Source: BJHL01 sp035299305 | GTDB taxonomy: Bacteria; Planctomycetota; Phycisphaerae; Phycisphaerales; UBA1924 | NCBI GenBank assembly: GCA_035299305.1 | Contig: DATGWV010000318.1 | Span: 1-5,393 of the forward strand | Direction of reading: 5' to 3' | Length of the DNA: 5,393 nt | In this document: positions 1 through 5,393 of the stretch, one piece after another | How the letters are laid out: each line of letters starts with the position of its first letter | How positions within the stretch are numbered: the stretch's first letter is position 1 | Notes under the pieces: model-generated | What the model was told of the DNA's origin: nothing | Seen by the model: the letters and a program-made list of their open reading frames with translations, nothing else | Database searches by the model: none | Made by a program: the position numbers and the translations under genes

Positions 1-258
1 GGTGTGTACAACTTGGGCAGTGGGGTGGCGACGAGTTTTGCGGATGTCGCTGAGGCCGTTCGGCAAGGACTGGGGCTTGCGAAAGGCGATAGGGAAGTCG
101 AGTATTTCGAGATGCCCGCCGCGATTCGGGCGTTCTATCAGGATTTCACACAGGCAGATATGTCCATGACCACCAAGGGCTTAGCGTGGAAGCCGGCGAC
201 GCTGGCCACATCGGCGATCGCGGCGTATGCGAAGCAGCTTGCGTCCGATTATCGATGA
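1..258 (+). CDS. hldD: ADP-L-glycero-D-manno-heptose 6-epimerase, C-terminal fragment (5' end outside window)
   Basis: Partial gene: the frame is open from the first base and ends at TGA 256-258, leaving about 85 C-terminal residues. HldD (RfaD/WaaD) epimerises ADP-D-glycero-D-manno-heptose to the L-glycero form, the last cytoplasmic step in making the heptose donor for the LPS inner core. What is seen: GVYNLGSG, then SFADVAEAV, then VEYFEMP, then a YQDFTQADMS stretch and a final helix AAYAKQLASDYR. The order matches the HldD C-terminus (IFNLGTG, SF..VA, IEY..FP, YQ.FTQADL), and the FTQAD motif is the most specific part. The NAD(P)-binding glycine motif and the catalytic Tyr/Lys lie upstream and cannot be checked. 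Coding-strand composition is strongly G over C. Another extended-SDR sugar epimerase is the main alternative, but FTQAD makes HldD clearly preferable. The next gene downstream, uxs, is also a sugar-nucleotide enzyme. Confidence 0.85.
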   Translation, partial: GVYNLGSGVATSFADVAEAVRQGLGLAKGDREVEYFEMPAAIRAFYQDFTQADMSMTTKGLAWKPATLATSAIAAYAKQLASDYR

Positions 259-270
259 TGTGAATAAGAA

Positions 271-284
271 CGCAATCGATTGCG
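271..284. repeat. Perfect 14-base palindrome in the hldD-uxs gap
   Basis: CGCAATCGATTGCG is exactly its own reverse complement and begins 12 bases after the hldD stop. As RNA it could form only a 5-bp stem (CGCAA/TTGCG) with a TCGA loop. It is not followed by a T run, so it is a poor intrinsic terminator. It lies about 34 bases upstream of the -10-like box at 318-323, where a dimeric regulator could bind. Function is unknown; the palindrome itself is certain. Confidence 0.4.
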
Positions 285-314
285 GCTTCGTGACGATGAT
301 ATTCTGCCTAGGTT

Positions 315-323
315 TGGTATGAT
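315..323 (+). promoter_or_regulatory. Putative extended -10 promoter element for uxs
   Basis: TGGTATGAT reads as an extended -10 (TGn) followed by TATGAT at 318-323, five of six matches to TATAAT. No good -35 hexamer sits 16-18 bases upstream, which is acceptable for extended -10 promoters. Transcription would start near 330 and give a leader of about 57 bases before the ATG at 387. This is inferred from sequence alone. Confidence 0.4.
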
Positions 324-337
324 CCAGCGGCATCGGT

Positions 338-352
338 GCCGGCGATACCGGC
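338..352 (+). repeat. Short GC inverted repeat in the uxs leader
   Basis: GCCGG at 338-342 and CCGGC at 348-352 are perfect inverted repeats separated by CGATA. They can form a 5-bp hairpin in the proposed uxs leader, about 35 bases before the start codon. It is too short and too far from the ribosome site to claim a regulatory role, and it may be chance in GC-rich DNA. Confidence 0.2.
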
Positions 353-386
353 GTTCGTCTTTCCGATTAGGTCGAAAGAACAGCTC

Positions 387-1358
387 ATGAAGGTCAAACG
401 CATTCTTGTCACCGGCGGCGCGGGTTTCCTGGGTTCGCATATTTGCGAGCGCATGGTGAATCAGGGGCATGACGTCATCTGTCTGGACAACCTCTTCACG
501 AGCCAGAAGATCAACATTCAGCACTTGATCGGCAAGCCGAACTTTGAGTTCATCCGTCACGACGTGACGCACCCGATGTGGCTGGAAGTTGACGAGATCT
601 ACAACGCTGCCTGCCCGGCGGCACCTGGGCACTACCAGTACAACCCGATCAAGACGATGAAGTGCAGCATTCTGGGCGCGATCAACATCCTTGGCATGGC
701 CAAGCGGTGCAACGCGAAGGTACTGCAGTTCTCCACCAGCGAGGTGTACGGCGACCCGACGGTGCATCCGCAGCCGGAAAGCTATCGCGGCAACGTGAAC
801 CCAATCGGTCCACGAGCGTGCTACGACGAAGGCAAGCGTGCGGCTGAGACGCTGTTCTTTGATTATCACCGGATGCACAAGATGCGCATCAAGGTTGTGC
901 GCATCTTCAACACGTATGGGCCGCGCATGCATCCGTTCGACGGACGCGTGGTGACGAATTTCATTCGCCAGGCGATTCAGGGGGAAGACATCACCATCTT
1001 CGGCGATGGCAGTCAGACGCGCAGCTTCTGCTACGTGGATGATCTGGTTGACGTCATCATCAAGATGATGGAAGGGCCCGACGACTTCGTCGGTCCGGTC
1101 AACATCGGGAACGAGGGCGAGTTCACGATCAAGCAGCTCGCTGAGCTGGTGATCAAGCTGACGGGGAGCAAGAGCAAGCTGATTCACAAGCCGCTTCCGG
1201 CGGACGATCCGACGCAGCGCAAGCCTGATATCACGCTCGCGCGTACGAAGCTGGGCTGGCAGCCGAAGGTGAAGCTCGAGGACGGCCTCGTGAAGACCAT
1301 CGACAGCATGCGGAAGCTGAAGTTTGAAGACTGGCGCCCGCCGACTCCGAACTTCTGA
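387..1358 (+). CDS. uxs: UDP-glucuronate decarboxylase (UDP-xylose synthase)
   Basis: Extended SDR enzyme that converts UDP-glucuronate to UDP-xylose plus CO2 through a 4-keto intermediate with bound NAD; it acts on nucleotide sugars in the cytoplasm. The 323-residue length fits soluble bacterial UXS. Seen in order: Rossmann motif GGAGFLGSH (10-18), the family signature AACPAAPGHYQYNPIKT (74-90), STSEVYG (116-122) with Ser118 and Glu119, CYDEGK (145-150) giving catalytic Tyr146 and Lys150, GDGSQTRSFCYVDDLV (206-221) with Arg212, and the C-terminal RPPTPNF (317-323). The signature and the YDEGK context separate it from dTDP-glucose dehydratases and GalE. There is no membrane anchor like that of animal UXS. 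ATG 387 was chosen because MKVKRILVTGG begins directly at the first beta strand. An in-frame GTG at 336 would add 17 residues but lies only about 6 bases after the predicted transcription start. The Shine-Dalgarno match is weak (GAAAG). Unlike its neighbours its coding strand is not G-rich, and Ile is mostly ATC (20 of 27). A terminator follows 50 bases after the stop. Confidence 0.95.
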   Translation: MKVKRILVTGGAGFLGSHICERMVNQGHDVICLDNLFTSQKINIQHLIGKPNFEFIRHDVTHPMWLEVDEIYNAACPAAPGHYQYNPIKTMKCSILGAINILGMAKRCNAKVLQFSTSEVYGDPTVHPQPESYRGNVNPIGPRACYDEGKRAAETLFFDYHRMHKMRIKVVRIFNTYGPRMHPFDGRVVTNFIRQAIQGEDITIFGDGSQTRSFCYVDDLVDVIIKMMEGPDDFVGPVNIGNEGEFTIKQLAELVIKLTGSKSKLIHKPLPADDPTQRKPDITLARTKLGWQPKVKLEDGLVKTIDSMRKLKFEDWRPPTPNF

Positions 1359-1408
1359 GTGAGCACGCGCGGGGATTGGCTTCAGACATCTGGGCAAGCA
1401 GCAATGTG

Positions 1409-1443
1409 AAGGGCACTGCGTGAGACGCGGTGCCCTTTCTTCT
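1409..1443 (+). terminator. Rho-independent terminator after uxs
   Basis: A 12-bp stem pairs 1409-1420 (AAGGGCACTGCG) with 1426-1437 (CGCGGTGCCCTT), with one T-G wobble and a 5-base TGAGA loop. It is followed by the T-rich TTCTTCT tail on the + strand. Position 50 bases past the uxs stop and well before cmk indicates that uxs and cmk are separate transcription units. The stem could work in reverse too, but the opposite side lacks a long T run. Confidence 0.85.
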
Positions 1444-1530
1444 GATGTGCCCGGGTGAGTACTTTGCACGGCTGGTCGCAATTTCTCTGTCATTTCGCAG
1501 CATCGTGTGCCCAATGCGACGCGTCTCCTC

Positions 1531-1536
1531 TATACT
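1531..1536 (+). promoter_or_regulatory. Putative -10 box for cmk
   Basis: TATACT matches TATAAT at five of six bases. It lies downstream of the uxs terminator and 32 bases before the cmk ATG, giving a leader of about 25 bases that would contain the Shine-Dalgarno site. No convincing -35 hexamer is found 16-18 bases upstream (about 1507-1514). The rest of the 1444-1530 stretch shows no gene or clear element. Confidence 0.45.
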
Positions 1537-1558
1537 CCATCGGTCTTCCTTCCCTCTC

Positions 1559-1565
1559 GAGGTGA
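1559..1565 (+). promoter_or_regulatory. Strong ribosome binding site of cmk
   Basis: GAGGTGA is complementary to seven consecutive bases of the 16S rRNA 3' end (anti-Shine-Dalgarno). It ends three bases before ATG 1569. It is the best ribosome site in the window and is the main reason to accept the upstream ATG, and so the long N-terminal extension, as the cmk start. Confidence 0.75.
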
Positions 1566-1568
1566 CCC

Positions 1569-2405
1569 ATGACACTGCATGACGCTTCAGCTCGGACCAC
1601 CCTGCGGCTTTCGCCATCAGGTCTTGCATCCAGCAGCGATGTCATCGAGGTTTTGGCTCCAGCAACTTCCGGCTCCGCTGACGCGGGGCCAACAGGTCTA
1701 GGCGAGGTGCGCGTGTTCCGGCTCGATCAGCCCATTGTCATCACCATCGACGGCCCTGCCGGGACTGGCAAGAGCACGGTTGCCCATCGGTTGGCGCGTC
1801 GGCTGGGGCTGGACATTCTCGATACGGGCAGCATGTACCGCACGGCGGCGGCCATCGCGATTGATAACGCGATTGATCTTGAGCACCACAAGCGGTTGCT
1901 TGAGATCGTGCGAGCGTCGCACATGGCGTTCAATTGGAAAGCCCAGCCCCCAGAGATCATCGCGTTCGGCAAGTCGTACGCGCGGCGCATTCGCGAGCCG
2001 GATGTGACGGCGGTTGTCAGTCAGTACGCGGGTATCCGCGAGCTGCGCGACCTGATGGTCGGCATGCAGCGCGAGATCGCGAAGGATCATCCGCGCATCG
2101 TGAGCGAAGGGCGCGATCAGGGGAGTGTGGTGTTCCCGCACGCGCAGGTGAAGATTTATCTCGACGCCAGCGCGGATGTACGGGCCCGGCGGCGCTCTGA
2201 ACAGTTGAAGCGTGAGCAGAACGTTGAGACGGACGTGAACAAGCTGCGGTCGGAGATTGAGGCTCGCGACGCGAATGATAAGTCGCGGCCGTTTGGTGCG
2301 CTTGTGTGTCCGAAGGATGCCGTGGTGGTGGACACGTCTGATCTTGATCTCGACCAAGTGATTGACCGGCTGTATGACATCGTGCGCGAGAAGGCCCGCG
2401 TGTGA
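1569..2405 (+). CDS. cmk: Cytidylate kinase with N-terminal extension
   Basis: P-loop NMP kinase that phosphorylates CMP and dCMP with ATP, recycling cytidine nucleotides in the cytoplasm. Seen: core strand PIVITIDGPAG leading into the Walker A motif GPAGTGKST (62-70), DTGSMYR (85-91), the NMP-binding insert with REPDVTAVVSQYA (142-154), GRDQGSVVFP (181-190), an ARRRSEQL lid region (206-213), and EARDANDKSR (231-240), whose Arg233 and Arg240 match the two arginines of the family ERDxxDxxR motif. The usual motif is GRDxG with a hydrophobic x, and Gln is found here. The product is 278 residues against about 225 for typical Cmk. The excess is residues 1-54, rich in Ala/Ser/Thr/Gly (25 of 54), with no signal peptide or membrane segment. 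Start ATG 1569 is backed by GAGGTGA three bases upstream. In-frame GTG codons at 1707 and 1713 would give a normal-sized protein but have weaker ribosome sites. It is convergent with polA, 28 bases away. Confidence 0.95.
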   Translation: MTLHDASARTTLRLSPSGLASSSDVIEVLAPATSGSADAGPTGLGEVRVFRLDQPIVITIDGPAGTGKSTVAHRLARRLGLDILDTGSMYRTAAAIAIDNAIDLEHHKRLLEIVRASHMAFNWKAQPPEIIAFGKSYARRIREPDVTAVVSQYAGIRELRDLMVGMQREIAKDHPRIVSEGRDQGSVVFPHAQVKIYLDASADVRARRRSEQLKREQNVETDVNKLRSEIEARDANDKSRPFGALVCPKDAVVVDTSDLDLDQVIDRLYDIVREKARV

Positions 2406-2433
2406 GTCATTGCGGATCGCGATGAGAGCCGGT

Positions 2434-5373
2434 TTACTTGGTTTCGAACCAGTTCTTGCCGGCGGAGGCATCGGCTTTGAGGGGGACTTTGAGGGTCATC
2501 GCGGTCTGCATGCGGTCGCTGATGAAGGCTTTGAGCTGAGGGGCGTGGGATTCTGGGGCTTCGAAGACGAGTTCGTCGTGGATCTGCAGAAGCATGCGGA
2601 TGTTGGCGTCAGCGGGGAAGGGACGAGTTGCTGTGGGCGCGGCGGGGTGGAGTTCGCGCTCGATCTTGACCATCGCGAGTTTGATGAGGTCGGCCGCGCT
2701 GCCTTGGACGACGCTGTTGATGGCGAGGCGCTCGGCGAGGGCGCGGCGGCTGGGGTTGGTGCTTTCGATGTCGGGGATGGGACGGCGGCGCCCCAAGATG
2801 GTCGTGACGTAGCCGTTGGCTTTGGCTTGCTCGATGCACTCTTGCAGGAATGTGGTGATGCCGGCGAAGCGCTTTTTGTAGCCGTTGATGATTTCGGCGG
2901 CGTCGCCCGTGGAGACTTTGAGTCGGCGTGCGAGGCCGAAGGCGGTGATGCCGTAGACGATGCCGAAGTTGACCATTTTCGCGCCGTTGCGTTGCTCGCG
3001 CGTGACGGCGGCGGGTGGGACATTGTGAATCTGGGCGGCGACGGCAGTGTGGATGTCGGCGTCGTGGTGGAAGGCGTCGATGAGGGCGGGGTCGTTGCTG
3101 AGGTGCGCGAGCAGGCGGAGTTCGATCTGCGAGTAGTCGGCGGTGACGAGCAGGTTGCCCGGCGCGGCGATGAAGGCTTTGCGGATTTCGCGGCCCACGT
3201 CGGTGCGGATGGGGATGTTCTGCAGGTTGGGATCGCTGCTGGCGAGGCGGCCGGTCGCGGCGACGGTCTGGTGGAAGCTGCTGTGGATGCGATGCGTGCG
3301 CGGGTGGATGGCATCTTTGAGCGCGACGAGGTAGGTGGAGACGAGTTTGCTGAGTTGGCGGTACTCGAGAATGAGGGAGGGGATGGGCGTGCCCAGCGTG
3401 TCGTCGGCGGCGAGAGTTTCGAGGACTTCGGCGTCGGTGCTGAAGCCGGTCTTGGTGCGCTTCGCGCCCTTGATACCCAGGCCCGATTCGTCGTCGTCGG
3501 GCTTGTTGAAGAGAGCTGCAGCGAGCTGCTTGGGGCTGTCGGGATCGAAGGTGCGGCCGATAGATGTGCGGGCAGCGTCGTCGATGTTGCGGCGGATGAT
3601 GTCGAGCTGGGTTTCGATGCGCTTGCGCTGGCGGTCGAGCTCGGCGGGATCGACGAGGATGCCGTTCCACTCGAGTTCGGCGAGGACTTCGATGAGAGGC
3701 AGTTCGACGGTGGTGAAGAGCTCAGTGAGACTCATGGCGTGAATTTGCGGGGCCATGATGTTGTGGAGTTGCAGCGCGACGTCGGCGTCTTCGGCGGCGT
3801 ACTGCGTCGCGAGATCGAGCGGGACGGTGTCGAAGGTGCGCTGGGTTTTGCCTGTGCCGATGAGCTGCGTGATGGAGATATTGGTGCGATGGAGGAGGGC
3901 GAGGGCGAGAGCGTCGAGGCCGTGGCTGCTGCGCGAGGCATCGATGAGGTAGGAGGCGACCATGGAGTCGAAGCTGCCTGGCGGGAGCGTGAGGTTGACA
4001 CCATGGGCGCGGAAGATGAGCAGGTCGTACTTGAGGTTGTGGCCGCACTTGGGGAGCGTGGGGCTCTCGAGGAGTGGGCGCAGAGCGGCGAGGACTTCGT
4101 CGGTGCTCAGGTGCTTGTCGGGTGTGGGACTGCGCGTGGGGATGTAGTAGGCTTCGCCTGGAGTGATGGCGATGGATACGCCGCAGAGTTTGGCGTCGTG
4201 GGGTGAGAGGGCGGTGGTTTCGGTGTCGATGGCGAGGATGGGGGCGGCGTGGCAGCGCGTGATGAGGGCGTTGAGGTCGGCGCGTGAGGTGATGCAGTGG
4301 TAGGTGCCGGACTGGGCCTCAATGGGCTGTGATGTCGCGGCTTCGCTGGCGAAGGAATCGAAGAGTCCTCCTTGGAGCGGATTCACTTCTTCGGGTTTGC
4401 GACGCGCGGGTTTGGCGGTGGCGGGTTGCGCGGCTCGCTCGGTGGGGCTGGTGGCGGGCATGATGGCGGACTGGCCCAGGATGGTGCGGATGTCGTCTTG
4501 GTAGCGGTTGAAGCCGAGTTCTTTGCAGATGGGGATGAGTTTTTCGAGCGCGATGACGCGGATGTCGGCGTCGGCTAGATTGAGCGTGACGGGGACATCG
4601 GTTCGGAGCGTGACGAGCGTGCGCGAGAGAGCGAGCTGGTCGCGCACGGCGCGGATGTTTTCGCCTCGCTTGCCTTTGATGTTGTCGGCGTCTGCGAGGA
4701 GTGCGTCGAGCGTGCCGTATTGGGTGATGAGCTGCGCGGCGGTTTTGTCGCCCACGCCTGTCACGCCTGGGACGTTGTCGACGGTGTCTCCCATGACGGC
4801 GAGCATGTCGATGACTTGCTCGGGCTTGAGGCCGGTGTCGGCGAGAAGAGATTCGGCGGTGAAGGGGGTGTCGGTGTGAACGTCAAAGAGTTCGACTTTG
4901 GGCGTGCCATCGCGCGTGGCGAGGAGCTGCTTGAGGTCTTTGTCTTTGCTGATCATGCGGATGCGCACGGCATCGCTGCGCAGTTGCGCGACAAGCGTGG
5001 CCATCACGTCATCGGCTTCGAAGCCTTCGGCGCCGAGGACGGGAATGTGCAGGGTTTCGAGGATGTGGAGGCAGCGCTCGACTTGAGGCTCGAGGTCTTC
5101 GGGCGGGGCTTTGCGCGTGGCTTTGTACTGCGGGTAGAGCTGGGTGCGGAAGGTGCCGTGATCGCCGCCGACGTCGAGGGCGACGCAGAGGTGTGTGGCG
5201 GGTGCGGCGGCGAGATTGGCGCCTTCACTGCGGAGGAGTTTCAAGAGCATGCCCACGAAGCCGAACGTCATGTTCGTCGGCTCCTTGGTGACGGGGCTGG
5301 TCATGGGCGTGCGGATGGCGTGGTAGGCGCGGAAGAACTGGGCGTAGGCGTCGATGATGTAGAGGGTGGGCAT
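2434..5373 (-). CDS. polA: DNA polymerase I
   Basis: A 979-residue family A polymerase for Okazaki fragment maturation and gap-filling repair (E. coli PolI has 928). The 5' nuclease domain spans about 1-298: Asp8, Asp67, EADD with Glu119, Asp121 and Asp122, KDKD with Asp144 and Asp146, and GDTVDNVPG with Asp196 and Asp199, followed by a helix-hairpin-helix (GVTGVGDKTA). A Pro/Ala-rich linker covers about 300-355. The 3'-5' exonuclease at about 356-550 keeps all metal ligands: DTE (Asp383, Glu385), NLKYD (Asp450), YAAED (Tyr525, Asp529); proofreading is therefore expected, unlike in Taq. Polymerase motifs: A, ADYSQIELR with Asp746; B, RNGAKMVNFGIVYG with Arg795, Lys799, Phe803 and Tyr807; C, IHDE with His932, Asp933 and Glu934. 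Phe803 at the O-helix position implies discrimination against dideoxynucleotides. The residue after Asp8 is Ala where Gly is common. ATG 5373 fits because the first beta strand LYIID begins at residue 4. No Shine-Dalgarno is visible; a TAATCT box lies 6 bases upstream. The coding strand is C-rich. Confidence 0.98.
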   Translation of the reverse strand: MPTLYIIDAYAQFFRAYHAIRTPMTSPVTKEPTNMTFGFVGMLLKLLRSEGANLAAAPATHLCVALDVGGDHGTFRTQLYPQYKATRKAPPEDLEPQVERCLHILETLHIPVLGAEGFEADDVMATLVAQLRSDAVRIRMISKDKDLKQLLATRDGTPKVELFDVHTDTPFTAESLLADTGLKPEQVIDMLAVMGDTVDNVPGVTGVGDKTAAQLITQYGTLDALLADADNIKGKRGENIRAVRDQLALSRTLVTLRTDVPVTLNLADADIRVIALEKLIPICKELGFNRYQDDIRTILGQSAIMPATSPTERAAQPATAKPARRKPEEVNPLQGGLFDSFASEAATSQPIEAQSGTYHCITSRADLNALITRCHAAPILAIDTETTALSPHDAKLCGVSIAITPGEAYYIPTRSPTPDKHLSTDEVLAALRPLLESPTLPKCGHNLKYDLLIFRAHGVNLTLPPGSFDSMVASYLIDASRSSHGLDALALALLHRTNISITQLIGTGKTQRTFDTVPLDLATQYAAEDADVALQLHNIMAPQIHAMSLTELFTTVELPLIEVLAELEWNGILVDPAELDRQRKRIETQLDIIRRNIDDAARTSIGRTFDPDSPKQLAAALFNKPDDDESGLGIKGAKRTKTGFSTDAEVLETLAADDTLGTPIPSLILEYRQLSKLVSTYLVALKDAIHPRTHRIHSSFHQTVAATGRLASSDPNLQNIPIRTDVGREIRKAFIAAPGNLLVTADYSQIELRLLAHLSNDPALIDAFHHDADIHTAVAAQIHNVPPAAVTREQRNGAKMVNFGIVYGITAFGLARRLKVSTGDAAEIINGYKKRFAGITTFLQECIEQAKANGYVTTILGRRRPIPDIESTNPSRRALAERLAINSVVQGSAADLIKLAMVKIERELHPAAPTATRPFPADANIRMLLQIHDELVFEAPESHAPQLKAFISDRMQTAMTLKVPLKADASAGKNWFETK

Positions 5374-5390
5374 GCCGCAAGATTAGCGGC
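5374..5390. repeat. Inverted repeat directly upstream of polA
   Basis: GCCGC (5374-5378) and GCGGC (5386-5390) are perfect 5-base inverted repeats separated by seven bases. They abut the polA start codon and bracket the -10-like box. This could be an operator, a small hairpin, or chance in GC-rich sequence; the window ends three bases further on. Confidence 0.25.
5380..5385 (-). promoter_or_regulatory. Possible -10 box for a near-leaderless polA transcript
   Basis: On the minus strand TAATCT lies exactly 6 bases before the polA ATG, with no Shine-Dalgarno sequence between. It fits the TAnnnT pattern seen upstream of leaderless genes in some bacterial phyla, where transcription begins at or next to the start codon. 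The -35 region is outside the window, so this is a weak inference. Confidence 0.25.
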
Positions 5391-5393
5391 GGG

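Noticed and set aside
336..386. Upstream GTG start for uxs at 336
   Set aside because: It adds 17 residues with no family counterpart, lies only about 12 bases after the -10-like box, and ATG 387 places the Rossmann strand at the normal position.
249..1514. 421-residue minus-strand open frame over uxs
   Set aside because: It is also in codon register with uxs, spans past both ends of the gene including its terminator, and gives an Arg/His/Leu-rich sequence with no family resemblance. It is a shadow of a GC-rich gene.
2439..2451. TGGTT-TCG-AACCA hairpin as a cmk or polA terminator
   Set aside because: It lies inside the last polA codons, has only a 5-bp stem and is not followed by a T run on either strand.
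1698..2471. 257-residue minus-strand open frame over cmk
   Set aside because: It is codon-register antisense of cmk and runs into the polA 3' end; no motif or ribosome site supports it.
2609..3670. 353-residue Arg/His/Pro-rich frame on the same strand as polA
   Set aside because: It is a shifted reading frame inside polA. Its extreme Arg/Pro/His content is typical of out-of-frame translation of GC-rich coding DNA.
2362..4206. 614-residue open frame on the + strand antisense to polA
   Set aside because: It is in exact codon register with polA on the opposite strand. polA rarely uses TTA, CTA or TCA codons, so antisense stops are rare. The translation is dominated by G, D, E, V and A with no recognisable domain, while polA has every family motif.

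Overview
The window carries four genes of bacterial housekeeping and cell-envelope metabolism, and I see no new or exotic system in it. The DNA is GC-rich and tightly packed, with no mobile element, CRISPR array, tRNA or rRNA. HldD, which makes the heptose of lipopolysaccharide, points to a Gram-negative-type envelope. The wording of the PolA N-terminus (IID.. AQFFRAYHAI) and the GRDQG motif in cytidylate kinase remind me of Planctomycetota, possibly Phycisphaerae. That assignment rests on memory of family sequences and is tentative.

Layout, left to right. Positions 1-258 (+) hold the C-terminal end of an ADP-glyceromanno-heptose 6-epimerase (hldD/rfaD), cut by the window edge. A 128-base gap follows, with a perfect 14-base palindrome and an extended -10-like promoter box. 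Positions 387-1358 (+) encode a complete UDP-glucuronate decarboxylase (UDP-xylose synthase). The next gap (1359-1568) contains a strong intrinsic terminator, then a -10-like box and a clear Shine-Dalgarno sequence. These lead into cmk, cytidylate kinase (1569-2405, +), which has an unusual N-terminal extension of about 54 residues. A 28-base gap separates cmk from the convergent polA (2434-5373, -), a full-length DNA polymerase I with 5' nuclease, proofreading and polymerase active sites all intact. The last 20 bases are polA upstream sequence.

The first two genes both act on sugar nucleotides with NAD(P)-dependent SDR folds and plausibly feed surface polysaccharide or LPS synthesis. They are separated by a promoter-like element, so co-transcription is not certain. 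cmk (CMP/dCMP phosphorylation) and polA (DNA repair and Okazaki fragment processing) both serve nucleic acid metabolism but are convergent, so they are not one operon. Points worth a second look are the cmk extension, a possible near-leaderless polA start inside an inverted repeat, the intergenic palindrome and a marked G-over-C strand asymmetry.
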